Below, piece after piece: positions 32,593 to 41,118 of a stretch of DNA of 64,000 bases; positions within the stretch are counted from its first letter, which is position 1, and every line of letters starts with the position of its first letter. The translations under genes and the position numbers were made by a program. Origin of the DNA: Phascolarctobacterium sp. (GTDB taxonomy: Bacteria > Bacillota > Negativicutes > Acidaminococcales > Acidaminococcaceae); contig JAFUKD010000010.1 of NCBI GenBank assembly GCA_017467905.1, positions 25,396 to 89,395 of the forward strand, given 5' to 3'. The notes under the pieces were generated by a model. The model saw only the letters and a list, made by a program, of their open reading frames with translations. It made no database searches and was not told the DNA's origin.

Positions 32593-33892
32593 AGAAGTTG
32601 TATTGGTAGGAAATTGCAACCATTTTAGTGTAGCTGTCATACATTTTAGCTTCTTTATATGAGTCAGTATCATGACCAGTCATATTCAATTCACCAACAT
32701 CCATATAACCAAGAGCTAAAGCTACAGTTTGCTTTTTATCATGATATTGAACACCTATGGTGTAAGTATCACGTTCACCGGTGGGAACCATAAAATCCGC
32801 AGTTTCATCAGGAATAGAACGTTCATCATGAGCAATACCAGCCATCAATGAATACTTGTCACTCAATTTATGCTCGATACCGATTGCATAACGCCAACCA
32901 TCCTCCCAATTTTTAGAATTTGGAGAAGTAAAAGAATATCCCGCTCCACTCGGACTGAAAGTCATAGCAAATGCATCAAAGCGACTCCAACGAGTCCAAG
33001 TAGCATTCAATTCTACACGAGTTTTATCATTAAATCTATGACCATAACCAAGCATCCAACTTTCTGGTAAAGTTACACAACCATAAACATCACCTTCTGA
33101 ACCAAACGCTGGGTAAGCAGAACCCATTGCAGCCCCTGGTAAAACGGTCGCCATACCATGAGCATCATATTCTGCTTCCATAGAATGTTTTACTTTACTA
33201 CGATATACTACTGCAAATTCATTCTTATCATCAAACTCATAATTAGCAGCAGCATTCCAGCCTAAAGCCCAGCTAGTTCCTTCTAGATGCAAGGGGCCAC
33301 CTTGACCTAAATGCGGATATGCAAGATTTTTATCATATTGCAATCCAACGTAATTAATTTCTGCGCCAATAGAAGTAGACCATTTGCTATCATGTTTACG
33401 AGCATAGTTCATAGCAATGCTAGTACCATTTAGGCGAGAACTAAAAGCGTTAGTAGCAACAATAGAATCACGTTCAAACTGGCAAATCATACCAAAACGA
33501 GTATATGTAGCCATACCTAACCATTCTTTATCATTTAATTGCTTTACATAATACAAACCGGGAACTATACCAGGATTTACTCTATTTCGACCAGAATAAT
33601 TCATCTCTGGCAACTTAGTACCATCACTTAAAGTAGTTTCCTTAGAAGTTGCATCCCATTTACCATGAGGACTTAGGTAAGAAACGCTTGCTTTAAATTT
33701 TTCGCCTTGAATTTTAGTCATAGCAGCAGGGTTGTATGCCATGTTACCTGCATCGTTTTCAGCAAACATGCGGGCACCGCCCATTGCCATACCTTCTGCA
33801 GTCCATTCGTTAATGGCAAAGCCTTCTGCGCCAACAGCTTGAGGAACCAAAAGCACTGCAGCAGCACTTAAAGCCAATAAATGTTTCTTCAT
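32591..33892 (-). CDS. OmpP1/FadL/TodX-family outer-membrane transport protein
   Basis: A 433-residue outer-membrane protein with a Sec signal peptide (LLALSAAAVLLVPQAVGAEG) and the N-terminal FadL hatch-type segment FAINEWTAEGMAMGGARM...AENDAGNMAYNPAAMTKI. A beta-barrel ending in an aromatic residue follows (SYQYNF). FadL proteins pass long-chain fatty acids or other hydrophobic molecules. Together with FakA/FakB this gives a plausible route for exogenous fatty acids from the surface to phospholipid. It also demonstrates an outer membrane. Confidence 0.88.
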   Translation of the reverse strand: MKKHLLALSAAAVLLVPQAVGAEGFAINEWTAEGMAMGGARMFAENDAGNMAYNPAAMTKIQGEKFKASVSYLSPHGKWDATSKETTLSDGTKLPEMNYSGRNRVNPGIVPGLYYVKQLNDKEWLGMATYTRFGMICQFERDSIVATNAFSSRLNGTSIAMNYARKHDSKWSTSIGAEINYVGLQYDKNLAYPHLGQGGPLHLEGTSWALGWNAAANYEFDDKNEFAVVYRSKVKHSMEAEYDAHGMATVLPGAAMGSAYPAFGSEGDVYGCVTLPESWMLGYGHRFNDKTRVELNATWTRWSRFDAFAMTFSPSGAGYSFTSPNSKNWEDGWRYAIGIEHKLSDKYSLMAGIAHDERSIPDETADFMVPTGERDTYTIGVQYHDKKQTVALALGYMDVGELNMTGHDTDSYKEAKMYDSYTKMVAISYQYNF

Positions 33893-34038
33893 ATAATTAC
33901 ACCTCTCTCAAATAAAATAAACTTTCACAATTACAGGTGCTTTCATTGTAACAACTTTCTTGTAGTTTATATACAAAAAGCTTTAACTATGCGTTTTAAC
34001 CAGATAATTAAAAAGCGGCTCCTGCGAGCCGCTAAAGC

Positions 34039-34890
34039 TTATTTAATTTGGTTAAAGGTGTTGGTCAACGCAGCGAAATCTTCCAAGGTAAGGGTTTCGC
34101 CACGGCGTTTACCGTCAATTCCCGCAAGCTGGCACCATTTGCCAACCTGCTCGCTGCTCAAGCCCATGTTCTTTAAGGCATTGTTCAGCATTTTTCTGCG
34201 CAGGGAAAAGGCTGCCTTAACTACACGGAAGAACAATGCCTCGTCGCACACTTCCACAGGAGGCTTTTCGCGACGCTTGCATACGATTACCGCGCTATCC
34301 ACTGCAGGAGCAGGGATGAAGCTGGTGGGCGGTACAATGAAGGCAATTTCCGGTTCCGTATAATATTGGATGGCAACAGAAAGGGCTCCATAATCACGAC
34401 CGCCGGGCTGCGCCGCCATACGTTCTGCCACTTCCTTCTGCACCATAACAACAAGGCGTTCCATAGGCAGGCGCTTTTCCAAAATGGCAAATATGATGGG
34501 AGTTGTAATATAGTAGGGCAAATTGGCGCAGCATTTAAAATTTTCCACACCAACTTCTTCCATTATATTTACCTTTAAAATATCGCCACTTACAATGCGC
34601 ACATTGTCGTAGCCTTCAAGGGTGGTATCCAATACGGGCAGCAGGCGTTTGTCTAATTCCACCGCCACTACCTTAGCGCCACTTTCTGCCAAGCCCTGGG
34701 TAAGGGTGCCAATGCCGGGGCCAACTTCTAAAACCGTGTCCTCGGTCGTAAGCTCTGCCGCTTCCACAATGCGGCGCACAATATCTTCATCAATCAAAAA
34801 GTTCTGCCCCAATTTCTTATCCGCACGCAGCTTAAACTTGTGCAGGATGTGGTTCGTAACTTGGGGAGAGGCAATTACGGGATGCTGCAT
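34039..34890 (-). CDS. rsmA: 16S rRNA (adenine1518-N6/adenine1519-N6)-dimethyltransferase
   Basis: 283-residue KsgA/RsmA enzyme that dimethylates two adjacent adenines in the 3' hairpin of 16S rRNA. SAM motif VLEVGPGIGTLTQ and catalytic motif CCANLPYYITTPII are present, and the N-terminal KKLGQNFLID is typical. It follows rnmV by 4 nt, the standard Firmicute pairing. Confidence 0.97.
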   Translation of the reverse strand: MQHPVIASPQVTNHILHKFKLRADKKLGQNFLIDEDIVRRIVEAAELTTEDTVLEVGPGIGTLTQGLAESGAKVVAVELDKRLLPVLDTTLEGYDNVRIVSGDILKVNIMEEVGVENFKCCANLPYYITTPIIFAILEKRLPMERLVVMVQKEVAERMAAQPGGRDYGALSVAIQYYTEPEIAFIVPPTSFIPAPAVDSAVIVCKRREKPPVEVCDEALFFRVVKAAFSLRRKMLNNALKNMGLSSEQVGKWCQLAGIDGKRRGETLTLEDFAALTNTFNQIK

Positions 34891-34894
34891 AAAT

Positions 34895-35431
34895 TTATTC
34901 TCCTATCTTCGCCAGTGCGGCTTCAAATTCACTGCGGGTTACGCCGTAATGGTTCAAGCGCTCCAAAAAGCGTTTGGCATTACCGTAGCCAATGCCCAGC
35001 TCTGCGCCAAGGGCATCTCGTTTTGCAGAAGCTGCTTCGCTGCCATTCAAATCATTGGCAAACAAATCCTGCATGGTAAATTCCTGCTGGGGCTTGTATT
35101 CGTGATGGCGCACCTTTGCTAACGCCGCCAAAATAGCCTGCGGTTGGGCTTGCTCTACCCCCACGTCGTTGTTGGCAGTTGCCTGCACCTTGGGGATGAA
35201 GGCTTGCCCTGCGTTGGGGAAGCGCTCCGTCAAAAACTTACGAATACGCTCGCCTGCGCCGTCAGGATCTGTCAGGATAATAATGCCACGCTTTTCATAA
35301 GCAGCAGCAATTTGCCGCAGGGTATGTTTGGCAAGGGTAAAGCCACCGGTTTCAATGGTGTCTGCTTCCAGAGCCCTTTTGATAGCAACCGTATCCATTT
35401 TCCCTTCTACAACCAAAACTTCCCTTAGCAA
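34895..35431 (-). CDS. rnmV: Ribonuclease M5
   Basis: 178-residue Toprim-domain endonuclease that matures 5S rRNA. Toprim motifs VVEGKMDTVAIKRAL (acidic motif 1) and IILTDPDGAGERIRK (DxD) are visible, followed by the C-terminal region that binds rRNA (YGNAKRFLERLNHYG). Lies between the 3D-domain protein and rsmA. Confidence 0.95.
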   Translation of the reverse strand: MLREVLVVEGKMDTVAIKRALEADTIETGGFTLAKHTLRQIAAAYEKRGIIILTDPDGAGERIRKFLTERFPNAGQAFIPKVQATANNDVGVEQAQPQAILAALAKVRHHEYKPQQEFTMQDLFANDLNGSEAASAKRDALGAELGIGYGNAKRFLERLNHYGVTRSEFEAALAKIGE

Positions 35432-35450
35432 AATTTCTTCCTCACTTTTA

Positions 35451-36113
35451 TTACTCTTCTAAAATATAAATCTCAATATTACGTCTGCCCCAATCCCAAG
35501 CAGCCTTACGGCTATCCATGGCAATGTCAATAATCTTGCCTTTAATGGCGCTACCGGTATCGTTGGCACGTACCTGTCCAATGCCGGGGATGTACACCTG
35601 GGATTGCAGGGGAATAACCTTGGGGTCTACGGCAATTGTTTTGTAAGGCACTGCAGGAGTACCGTCATAGGCGATTCCTGTACCGCTGGCATCAACGGGG
35701 TCATGGGTCCAGTAAGCAGTTGCCTGTACAATCAGCTTTTGTTTAAAACGCTTGTAGCCATCCTTAGTCTTTACGCTGGGAGCCGCACCCATACGCACAA
35801 CCTGCGCAACAGGCTTTTTAATAATTTCGCGCTTAACAACCTCTGCCTTCACGCTGCCATCAGCCTTGGTAACGGTTTTGTAGATAACACGTTCCCTGCC
35901 GCTTCTGCCTTCCACCTCCACAGTGTCTACGCCTTTAGCAATGGTGTCATCATAGATATATTCCACAGGCATTTCTATATTCTGTTCAACATAAGTAGTC
36001 TCGTCATTTACAACGATAATTTTTTTAGCAAGGTCAAAGCCCACTAAAAAAGGCACTGTCAACATTGCACAAAGCAATATCCCTAAACAACGTCTTAATC
36101 TTTTATTAGACAT
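35451..36113 (-). CDS. G5/3D-domain cell-wall protein (YabE/RpfB-like)
   Basis: A 220-residue exported protein. Hydrophobic N-terminal anchor (ILLCAMLTVPFLVGFDLA), a G5-like central region (VDTVEVEGRSGRERVIYKTV), and a C-terminal 3D domain named for its three Asp residues, seen in ATAYWTHDPVDASG, KTIAVDPKVIP and VRANDTGSAIKGKIIDIAM. 3D domains belong to lytic-transglycosylase-like wall hydrolases. Position beside rnmV-rsmA matches the Firmicute yabE-rnmV-ksgA order. Confidence 0.88.
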   Translation of the reverse strand: MSNKRLRRCLGILLCAMLTVPFLVGFDLAKKIIVVNDETTYVEQNIEMPVEYIYDDTIAKGVDTVEVEGRSGRERVIYKTVTKADGSVKAEVVKREIIKKPVAQVVRMGAAPSVKTKDGYKRFKQKLIVQATAYWTHDPVDASGTGIAYDGTPAVPYKTIAVDPKVIPLQSQVYIPGIGQVRANDTGSAIKGKIIDIAMDSRKAAWDWGRRNIEIYILEE

Positions 36114-36223
36114 AATTACCTCCTTGAATTAACCTTTTGATTTTAACACAAAGGACGCACGAATGTCAAAAAAAGAAAGGTGCTCACCGCATTGATAAGC
36201 ACCTTTAATTAATTCAATAATAT

Positions 36224-36421
36224 TTATTTTTCCTTATAGTACAGCAAGCAATGACAGTATCCTTCGAAGTTTGGGTCCGCAATCTGGTCACGAAACTCCT
36301 TACACATACATTTGTTGTCCTCTGTCTTTGCCAGTCGACAGGGGCAGTAGCCGCCTTTCAGCTTCAAGCCTTCGCGAATACGCGCTACTATTTCTTTATC
36401 TTCATTTAAACGTATAGCCAT
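36224..36421 (-). CDS. Ferredoxin:thioredoxin reductase catalytic-domain-like protein
   Basis: A 65-residue protein with three CxC motifs: CPC (residues 26-28), CMC (38-40) and CHC (56-58), the order seen in the catalytic beta chain of ferredoxin:thioredoxin reductase (4Fe-4S cluster plus redox disulphide), here compact. No separate alpha subunit is nearby. The adjacent upstream gene, 30 nt away on the same strand, encodes a GltD-like NAD(P)H flavoprotein, so this small protein could receive electrons from it rather than from ferredoxin. Confidence 0.8.
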   Translation of the reverse strand: MAIRLNEDKEIVARIREGLKLKGGYCPCRLAKTEDNKCMCKEFRDQIADPNFEGYCHCLLYYKEK

Positions 36422-36451
36422 AATCTTTCTCCTCCAAGCGTGTCCTCGCCT

Positions 36452-37576
36452 TTATCCACGCAAATATTCTGCACATTTCATTGCAGCGTTGCGCCCTTCG
36501 GTAAAAGCCCACGCCACAACTCCACTTCCACGGCGAGCATCTCCTGCCGCGAACACGCCTTCTTTGGTGGTGGTAAAGTATTCGCCGCCATCAGCAAGCA
36601 TCCCTGCCGGAGAACGCTTCACTCCGCAAGCCGAAAAGATTTCATCTTCCGGACCGTTGAAGCCTAAAGCGAGAATGAGTACCTGGGCACGCAAAAGCTT
36701 TTCGCTACCCAAAACCTCTACCGTATTGGGAAGAGCACCGCTACGTTCACTGCGCCATTCAACCTGAGCAGTTTCTACGGCTTTAAGGTTGCCATCTTCA
36801 TCACGCAGCAGGCGTTTCAGCATGGTTCCGTAAGAGATGGTAAAATCTCCCTGCACAATATTGCACAGGTCATCCCTCACACTGTTGGCAGTTGCCTGAC
36901 ATTCCTGCATCTCCAACTGGTGTATGGTGTTAGCACCTTGGGCAAGAGCAATGGCTGCGCAATCCACTCCGGTATCGCCGCCACCAATAATTACCACATC
37001 CTTGCCTTTTACGTTCATCAAATCGGTTCCGTTCAGCATATCCTTGGTAACTTCGGCAAGAAAGTCCTTAGCTTGGAAAATTTGCTTGTTATCAACTTCA
37101 ATATTAGGAATAACCTTGGGCTTTCTGCTGCCAACACACAGCACAATAGCAGAAAACTCTTCCTGCAGCTTGGCAAAGGAAGCTTCATCCTTCAGCTCCC
37201 ACCCCAACACAAATTTTACACCACGATTGATAAGTTCGGTAATTTTTTCCATAAGTAAATTCTTGGGCAGCTTAATGTTGGGTACGCCGTACATCAAAAG
37301 TCCACCGGGTCTATCGTCGCGCTCAAACACGGTTACATCATAACCCAGTCTGTGCAGCTGGTCAGCACAACCCAAGCCTGCAGGACCGCTACCAATAACG
37401 GCAACCTTCAAGGGCTCCAGCGCCAAAGGTGCTTTACGAGGAAGGTCTCGATGGTAGAACGCTTCGTCACGAATGTAGTCTTCCAATTCCATATCCTCTG
37501 CCCAAATTCTAAGACGAGCAGGCAGTCCGTTTAATTTTAAAAAGTCTTGTCTATTATAAACGGCTTTCTTCAACAT
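36452..37576 (-). CDS. GltD-like NAD(P)H flavin oxidoreductase lacking the N-terminal Fe-S domain
   Basis: A 374-residue protein homologous to the flavin part of glutamate synthase small subunit. It has an FAD motif GSGPAG (62-67), DDRPGGLLMYGVPNIKLPK, a second NAD(P)H motif VIIGGGDTGVDC near 205 and AAGDARRGSGVVAWAFTEGR at the end. The usual N-terminal domain with two CxxCxxC...C clusters is absent; only about 55 residues precede the FAD motif, and AAGGAGG marks a true start. No glutamate synthase large subunit is present. Its partner is more likely the FTR-like protein just downstream. Confidence 0.82.
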   Translation of the reverse strand: MLKKAVYNRQDFLKLNGLPARLRIWAEDMELEDYIRDEAFYHRDLPRKAPLALEPLKVAVIGSGPAGLGCADQLHRLGYDVTVFERDDRPGGLLMYGVPNIKLPKNLLMEKITELINRGVKFVLGWELKDEASFAKLQEEFSAIVLCVGSRKPKVIPNIEVDNKQIFQAKDFLAEVTKDMLNGTDLMNVKGKDVVIIGGGDTGVDCAAIALAQGANTIHQLEMQECQATANSVRDDLCNIVQGDFTISYGTMLKRLLRDEDGNLKAVETAQVEWRSERSGALPNTVEVLGSEKLLRAQVLILALGFNGPEDEIFSACGVKRSPAGMLADGGEYFTTTKEGVFAAGDARRGSGVVAWAFTEGRNAAMKCAEYLRG

Positions 37577-37696
37577 AATATCAAGCCTCCTTTATATCCT
37601 ACTCACATTATATAATATTTTCACAAATCGAATTGTTAATAATTTTTGAAAACCCGAACGTTCCCAACAGGAGCGAAAAATATCTTCAAAAAATTG

Positions 37697-37725
37697 TTGA
37701 GTGATAAAATGCTTTGTGGTAATAT
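37697..37725 (+). promoter_or_regulatory. purC promoter
   Basis: TTGAGT (37697-37702) and TAATAT (37720-37725) with 17-nt spacing. CCGAAC at 37654-37659, 37 nt upstream, resembles one half of a PurR box, but a second inverted box was not found. Confidence 0.55.
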
Positions 37726-37771
37726 TTTTATGAAGCAATTTTATATAACAACGAAAGGATGTTATGTTATT

Positions 37772-38455
37772 ATGCAAAAACTTTATTCCGGCAAAACCAA
37801 AGACGTTTACCAGCTTGAAAACGGTAACGTACTGTTGAAATTTAAAGATGACTGCACCGGCAAGGACGGCGTGTTCGATCCGGGCGAAAACACTGTAGGC
37901 CTCACCATTGAAGGTATTGGCAGAGCAAACTTAGAAACTTCCATCCTCTTCTTTGAAATTTTAAAAGAAGCTGGCATTAAAACTCACTATGTTAGCGCCA
38001 ACCTGGAAGAAGCAACCATGGAAGTACTGCCTGCAAAAGTTTTCGGTAAGGGCTTGGAAGTTATCTGCCGTTTGAAAGCAACCGGCAGCTTCATTCGTCG
38101 TTATGGCGATTACATTGCTGATGGCACCGAGCTGCCCGGCGGTTATGTAGAAGCAACCTTCAAGAATGATGAAAAGGGCGACCCCCTGGTAACCTGCGAA
38201 GGCTTGGAAGCATTGGGCGTAATGAGCCGCGAAATGTTCGAAAGCATGAAAGCACAAACCTTGAAGATTACCCACATCGTTGCTGATGAATTGGCAAAAA
38301 AAGGCTTGGACCTTTACGATATTAAATTTGAATTTGGTTACAACAATGACGAAGTAATCCTCATTGACGAAATCGCAAGTGGTAACATGCGCGTTTACAA
38401 AGACGGCAAAATTGTTGACCCCATGGATTTGACCAAGCTGATTTTGGCAAAATAA
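37772..38455 (+). CDS. purC: Phosphoribosylaminoimidazole-succinocarboxamide synthase
   Basis: SAICAR synthetase of purine biosynthesis, joining CAIR and aspartate with ATP. 227 residues: [12 protein letters not shown] at the N-terminus, [28 protein letters not shown] and [13 protein letters not shown] are characteristic (this is the divergent PurC subgroup). The ATG at 37772 follows GAAAGGATG. No other pur genes are adjacent. A shared terminator (38471-38495) separates it from the convergent flippase gene. Confidence 0.93.
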   Translation: MQKLYSGKTKDVYQLENGNVLLKFKDDCTGKDGVFDPGENTVGLTIEGIGRANLETSILFFEILKEAGIKTHYVSANLEEATMEVLPAKVFGKGLEVICRLKATGSFIRRYGDYIADGTELPGGYVEATFKNDEKGDPLVTCEGLEALGVMSREMFESMKAQTLKITHIVADELAKKGLDLYDIKFEFGYNNDEVILIDEIASGNMRVYKDGKIVDPMDLTKLILAK

Positions 38456-38470
38456 TTTTCTAAAAAAACT

Positions 38471-38495
38471 AATCCCGCTCAAATCGAGCGGGATT
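38471..38495. terminator. Terminator between purC and the flippase gene
   Basis: AATCCCGCTC / GAGCGGGATT, perfect 10-bp stem with a 5-nt loop, TTCTTATT on the plus side and AGTTTTTTTA on the minus side, so it can serve both convergent genes. Confidence 0.85.
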
Positions 38496-38564
38496 TCTTA
38501 TTATGGAACCATTCTTCCCGATTAGCTTTACCAATAGCCAACCGAGAAAGCTTCTTTTTAAATT

Positions 38565-40175
38565 TTAGAATATGCCTGCCCTTTGTCCCAAAGCAAGAAT
38601 TCTGCGACCAACAAAGGGAATACGCTCCAAATCTTCTTGGCGCAAGCCCCCGCAAGCCAGCAGGGATACTGCGTAAGTGGGAACAGCCGCTGTCATGGCG
38701 AAGAGTATCGCCCACGCACCAAGGCTATCGGTAAAATGCAGCACCACATAAATTACGCCACCCATAATACTGGAAGCCAGCAAGGGTTTGGCAACACTGC
38801 CAAAGGTCATGCAAAAGCCAGTGAACTTGTAGATGAAAATCATATTGATAATGGCAGCCACTGCGAAATCAGCAACTGTAGCCAAGGCGGCGCCTCTTAC
38901 TCCCAGTTCGGGAATAGCTGTGAGCCACCAGCTAAGTACAACCTTAACAACGCCTGCGATAATCATATTCACTACGGGAATGGCAGTATGCTTTAAGCCC
39001 TGCAGCACACCCGTACTAATCTGGTGCAAGCCTAAAAAGAGAATGCCCGCACTCATAGTCTGGATAGCGCCTGCGGCACCGGGAGCATTGTAAATTAAAG
39101 CAGCAACCTTCTCTGCCAAAAAGAACAAGCCTACGAAGCAGGGGAAGCTAATTATCATAGCAACCCTAAAGCCAATACGAATCTTATCGCGAATAGCAGC
39201 GTAATCCTCCAAGGCTCTGGATTCTGAAATGGCAGGCACAAGGCTGATGGTCATTGCTGCTGTAAAAATCGTCGCCAAATTTACTAAAGGAACCGCCATG
39301 CCGGTTAAGTAGCCAAAAAATTCTGTAGCGTGGCGCACGTCAAAGCCTGCCGCCTCTAAACGTTGGGGAACTATTAGTAAATCAAGATTAGCCCCAATGG
39401 GAAGCATCAGGCTGGACAAGGAAACCGGAAGCGCCAGCTTTAACAAGCGTTTGATAATTTTTCCTGCCGGTTCCACAGGCGCACTGTCATCCTGCGCTTC
39501 AATTTCCTGTTGGAACTGACGCTTCAAACGACGGTAGAACCACATCAAAACAAGCAAAGCGCAGAAGGCACCAACGCCTGCACCCATACTTGCGCCGCCA
39601 GCAGCACACGCCAAGCCGTAGGGTAAAAGCATATCTGCAAAAATGAGCATGGTAATAACGCGCATTAGCTGTTCTACAATTTCAGAAACAGCAGTGGGCG
39701 TCATGATTTGCCAGCCCTGCAGGTAACCACGGAAGCTGGCAAGAAAAGTTACGAAAAACACCGCCGGAGCAAGGGCGATGATAGAATAGTAGGCACGCGG
39801 GTCACGAATGTATTGGTTTTCAATAAGCCAACCCGCCCCAAAGAAAAGTGCAGAAGAAAAAATTAAACCGCTAAGCAGAAGCAGTCGCAAAGAAACGTTA
39901 AAGACTCGTTTTGCACCACGGTAATCTTTATTGGCAAGCTTTTCCGCTGTGATAATGGAGATTGCCACAGGAATACCGGCGCTGGAAACGGTAATCGCCA
40001 TCAGGTAAATAGGGAAGCCCATTTGGTAAAGGCCAATGCCTTCGCCACCTAAAACTCTGGAAAGAATAATCCAGTTCAAAGAGCCTATAACCTTTACCAC
40101 AACGCTGGACACCGCCAAAATAATTGTGCCCTTTAAAAATTTATTGTTAGAACTCGCAGAAGTATCGTTCATCAT
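38565..40175 (-). CDS. MATE-superfamily polysaccharide/lipid flippase (SpoVB/MurJ-like)
   Basis: A 536-residue multi-pass membrane protein with about 14 predicted helices of the oligosaccharidyl-lipid flippase family (pattern GTIILAVSSVVVKVIGSLNWIILSRVLGGEGIGLYQM at the N-terminus, in part; PVSLSSLMLPIGANLDLLIVP in the middle). Relatives are stage V sporulation protein B and YtgP, which can move lipid II. Two adjacent ATGs are possible starts after AAGGCGG. Single gene, convergent with purC. Confidence 0.87.
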   Translation of the reverse strand: MMNDTSASSNNKFLKGTIILAVSSVVVKVIGSLNWIILSRVLGGEGIGLYQMGFPIYLMAITVSSAGIPVAISIITAEKLANKDYRGAKRVFNVSLRLLLLSGLIFSSALFFGAGWLIENQYIRDPRAYYSIIALAPAVFFVTFLASFRGYLQGWQIMTPTAVSEIVEQLMRVITMLIFADMLLPYGLACAAGGASMGAGVGAFCALLVLMWFYRRLKRQFQQEIEAQDDSAPVEPAGKIIKRLLKLALPVSLSSLMLPIGANLDLLIVPQRLEAAGFDVRHATEFFGYLTGMAVPLVNLATIFTAAMTISLVPAISESRALEDYAAIRDKIRIGFRVAMIISFPCFVGLFFLAEKVAALIYNAPGAAGAIQTMSAGILFLGLHQISTGVLQGLKHTAIPVVNMIIAGVVKVVLSWWLTAIPELGVRGAALATVADFAVAAIINMIFIYKFTGFCMTFGSVAKPLLASSIMGGVIYVVLHFTDSLGAWAILFAMTAAVPTYAVSLLACGGLRQEDLERIPFVGRRILALGQRAGIF

Positions 40176-40266
40176 ATCCGCCTTTGTAAAATAATAATGC
40201 AGTTTAATTATCCTATTTTTCTTCGGATTTTACAAGCCTTAAAACAAATTGCCCCATAGGTAATTC

Positions 40267-40294
40267 TTGCAATAGAATTTTCTTGTGGTAAAAT
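40267..40294 (+). promoter_or_regulatory. Promoter of the small outer-membrane barrel gene
   Basis: TTGCAA (40267-40272) and TAAAAT (40289-40294) with a 16-nt spacer, followed about 26 nt later by the AAGGAG ribosome-binding site. Confidence 0.65.
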
Positions 40295-40320
40295 ATATTT
40301 CTATAAGGAGTGATTTATTT

Positions 40321-40923
40321 ATGAAAAAGATTTATGCAGCTTTAACCGCAGCAGCAATTATGAGCACCTGCCTGTGCACCAGTGCCTTTGCTGCTCCGTT
40401 GAAAAATTATGATGTTGGCAAGTTTGCCATTGATGCAGGCATCACCTTTCCTTCCAGCTTGAAGGGTGGCAATTACAAAATGTCCAAATCCGACAGCTCC
40501 TATTATGGCGCAACCGTTGGTATTGGCAAAAACATGGCGCTTAACTACCAATGGGATAAATACAAAGGCAGCGACGGCGATTTGACCGCGCAACAATTCA
40601 ATTTAATGTACAAAGTACTTCCCAACGTGTCTGCTTACGCTGGTTGGCTTGGTGCTGATGCTGACATGGCTTTCGGCAAAAAGAAAAATACTGCTCACGC
40701 AGGCTTGCAAGCACATTTTGATATTCCCCTGCTCTTCACCGTTTGGGGTAATGTAGGCGTGGGTACCAAAAGCAAAGCCTACGAAATTGGCATCTCTAAA
40801 CCGCTCTTCAACAACATCGACCTGAACCTTTCCTACTATGACGGCAAGTTTGAAGACGTTTTGGACGGTGACCAAGAAGTACGTGCGAAGGGCGTGCAGA
40901 TGGGCGTAACCGTTAAGTTCTAA
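40321..40923 (+). CDS. Small outer-membrane beta-barrel protein
   Basis: A 200-residue exported protein with a clean signal peptide (MKKIYAALTAAAIMSTC..., cleavage near SAFA-AP at about residue 24). Alternating amphipathic strands follow (GATVGIGKNMALNYQW, FNLMYKVLPNVSAYAGWLG, FTVWGNVGVGTKSKAYEIG, IDLNLSYYDGKF), and the chain ends on phenylalanine (GVTVKF), the usual outer-membrane assembly signal. Probably an 8-stranded barrel. Start chosen at 40321 for AAGGAG with 10-nt spacing. Own promoter and terminator. Confidence 0.82.
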   Translation: MKKIYAALTAAAIMSTCLCTSAFAAPLKNYDVGKFAIDAGITFPSSLKGGNYKMSKSDSSYYGATVGIGKNMALNYQWDKYKGSDGDLTAQQFNLMYKVLPNVSAYAGWLGADADMAFGKKKNTAHAGLQAHFDIPLLFTVWGNVGVGTKSKAYEIGISKPLFNNIDLNLSYYDGKFEDVLDGDQEVRAKGVQMGVTVKF

Positions 40924-40930
40924 TTAAAAA

Positions 40931-40943
40931 TTGCTATAAGCAC
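40931..40943 (+). repeat. TTGCTATAAGCAC motif, partial relative of the stop-linked element
   Basis: TTGCTATAAGCAC follows the TAA of the barrel gene and matches the first bases of the stop-linked elements when read downstream of their genes (TTGTTATAAGCAC at 41118-41104 and 49809-49796). Here it is followed directly by an ordinary terminator. Confidence 0.4.
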
Positions 40944-40986
40944 AAAAAACGAGTGAGAGCTTTTGAAAAGCTTTCACTCGTTTTTT
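40944..40986. terminator. Terminator of the small barrel gene
   Basis: AAAAAACGAGTGA-G-AGCTTTT ... AAAAGCT-T-TCACTCGTTTTTT, near-perfect 19-bp stem with A and T tails, active in both directions. A very similar hairpin is at 49748-49786. Confidence 0.85.
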
Positions 40987-40997
40987 ACTTACTTGTT

Positions 40998-41118
40998 AAA
41001 ATTGTTAGAAGTGCCGGAAGGCGCGAAGCAGTGAAATTTGTGAAGCGATGGCGTACTTGAAGTACGTCGAGCAAGCAAATGAACTGCGACAAAGCATAAC
41101 GGTGCTTATAACAATTTT
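40998..41118. repeat. Stop-linked structured element, copy 4
   Basis: Outer arms AAAATTGTTAGAAG and CTTATAACAATTTT; inner arms GCAGTGAAATTTG / CAAATGAACTGC; tip CGTACTTGAAGTACG. It differs from copy 1 at paired positions in a compensatory way (ATTTG/CAAAT against ATTCG/CGAAT). The right end overlaps the TAA stop (41117-41119) of hsdR. Confidence 0.82.

Noticed and set aside
37654..37659. PurR box upstream of purC
   Set aside because: Only one CCGAAC half-box is visible and no inverted partner at the expected 16-17 nt, so I did not call an operator.
37592..37777. Minus-strand ORF and upstream extension of purC in the divergent region
   Set aside because: No ribosome-binding site; the region holds the divergent promoters. 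purC starts at 37772 behind GAAAGGATG.
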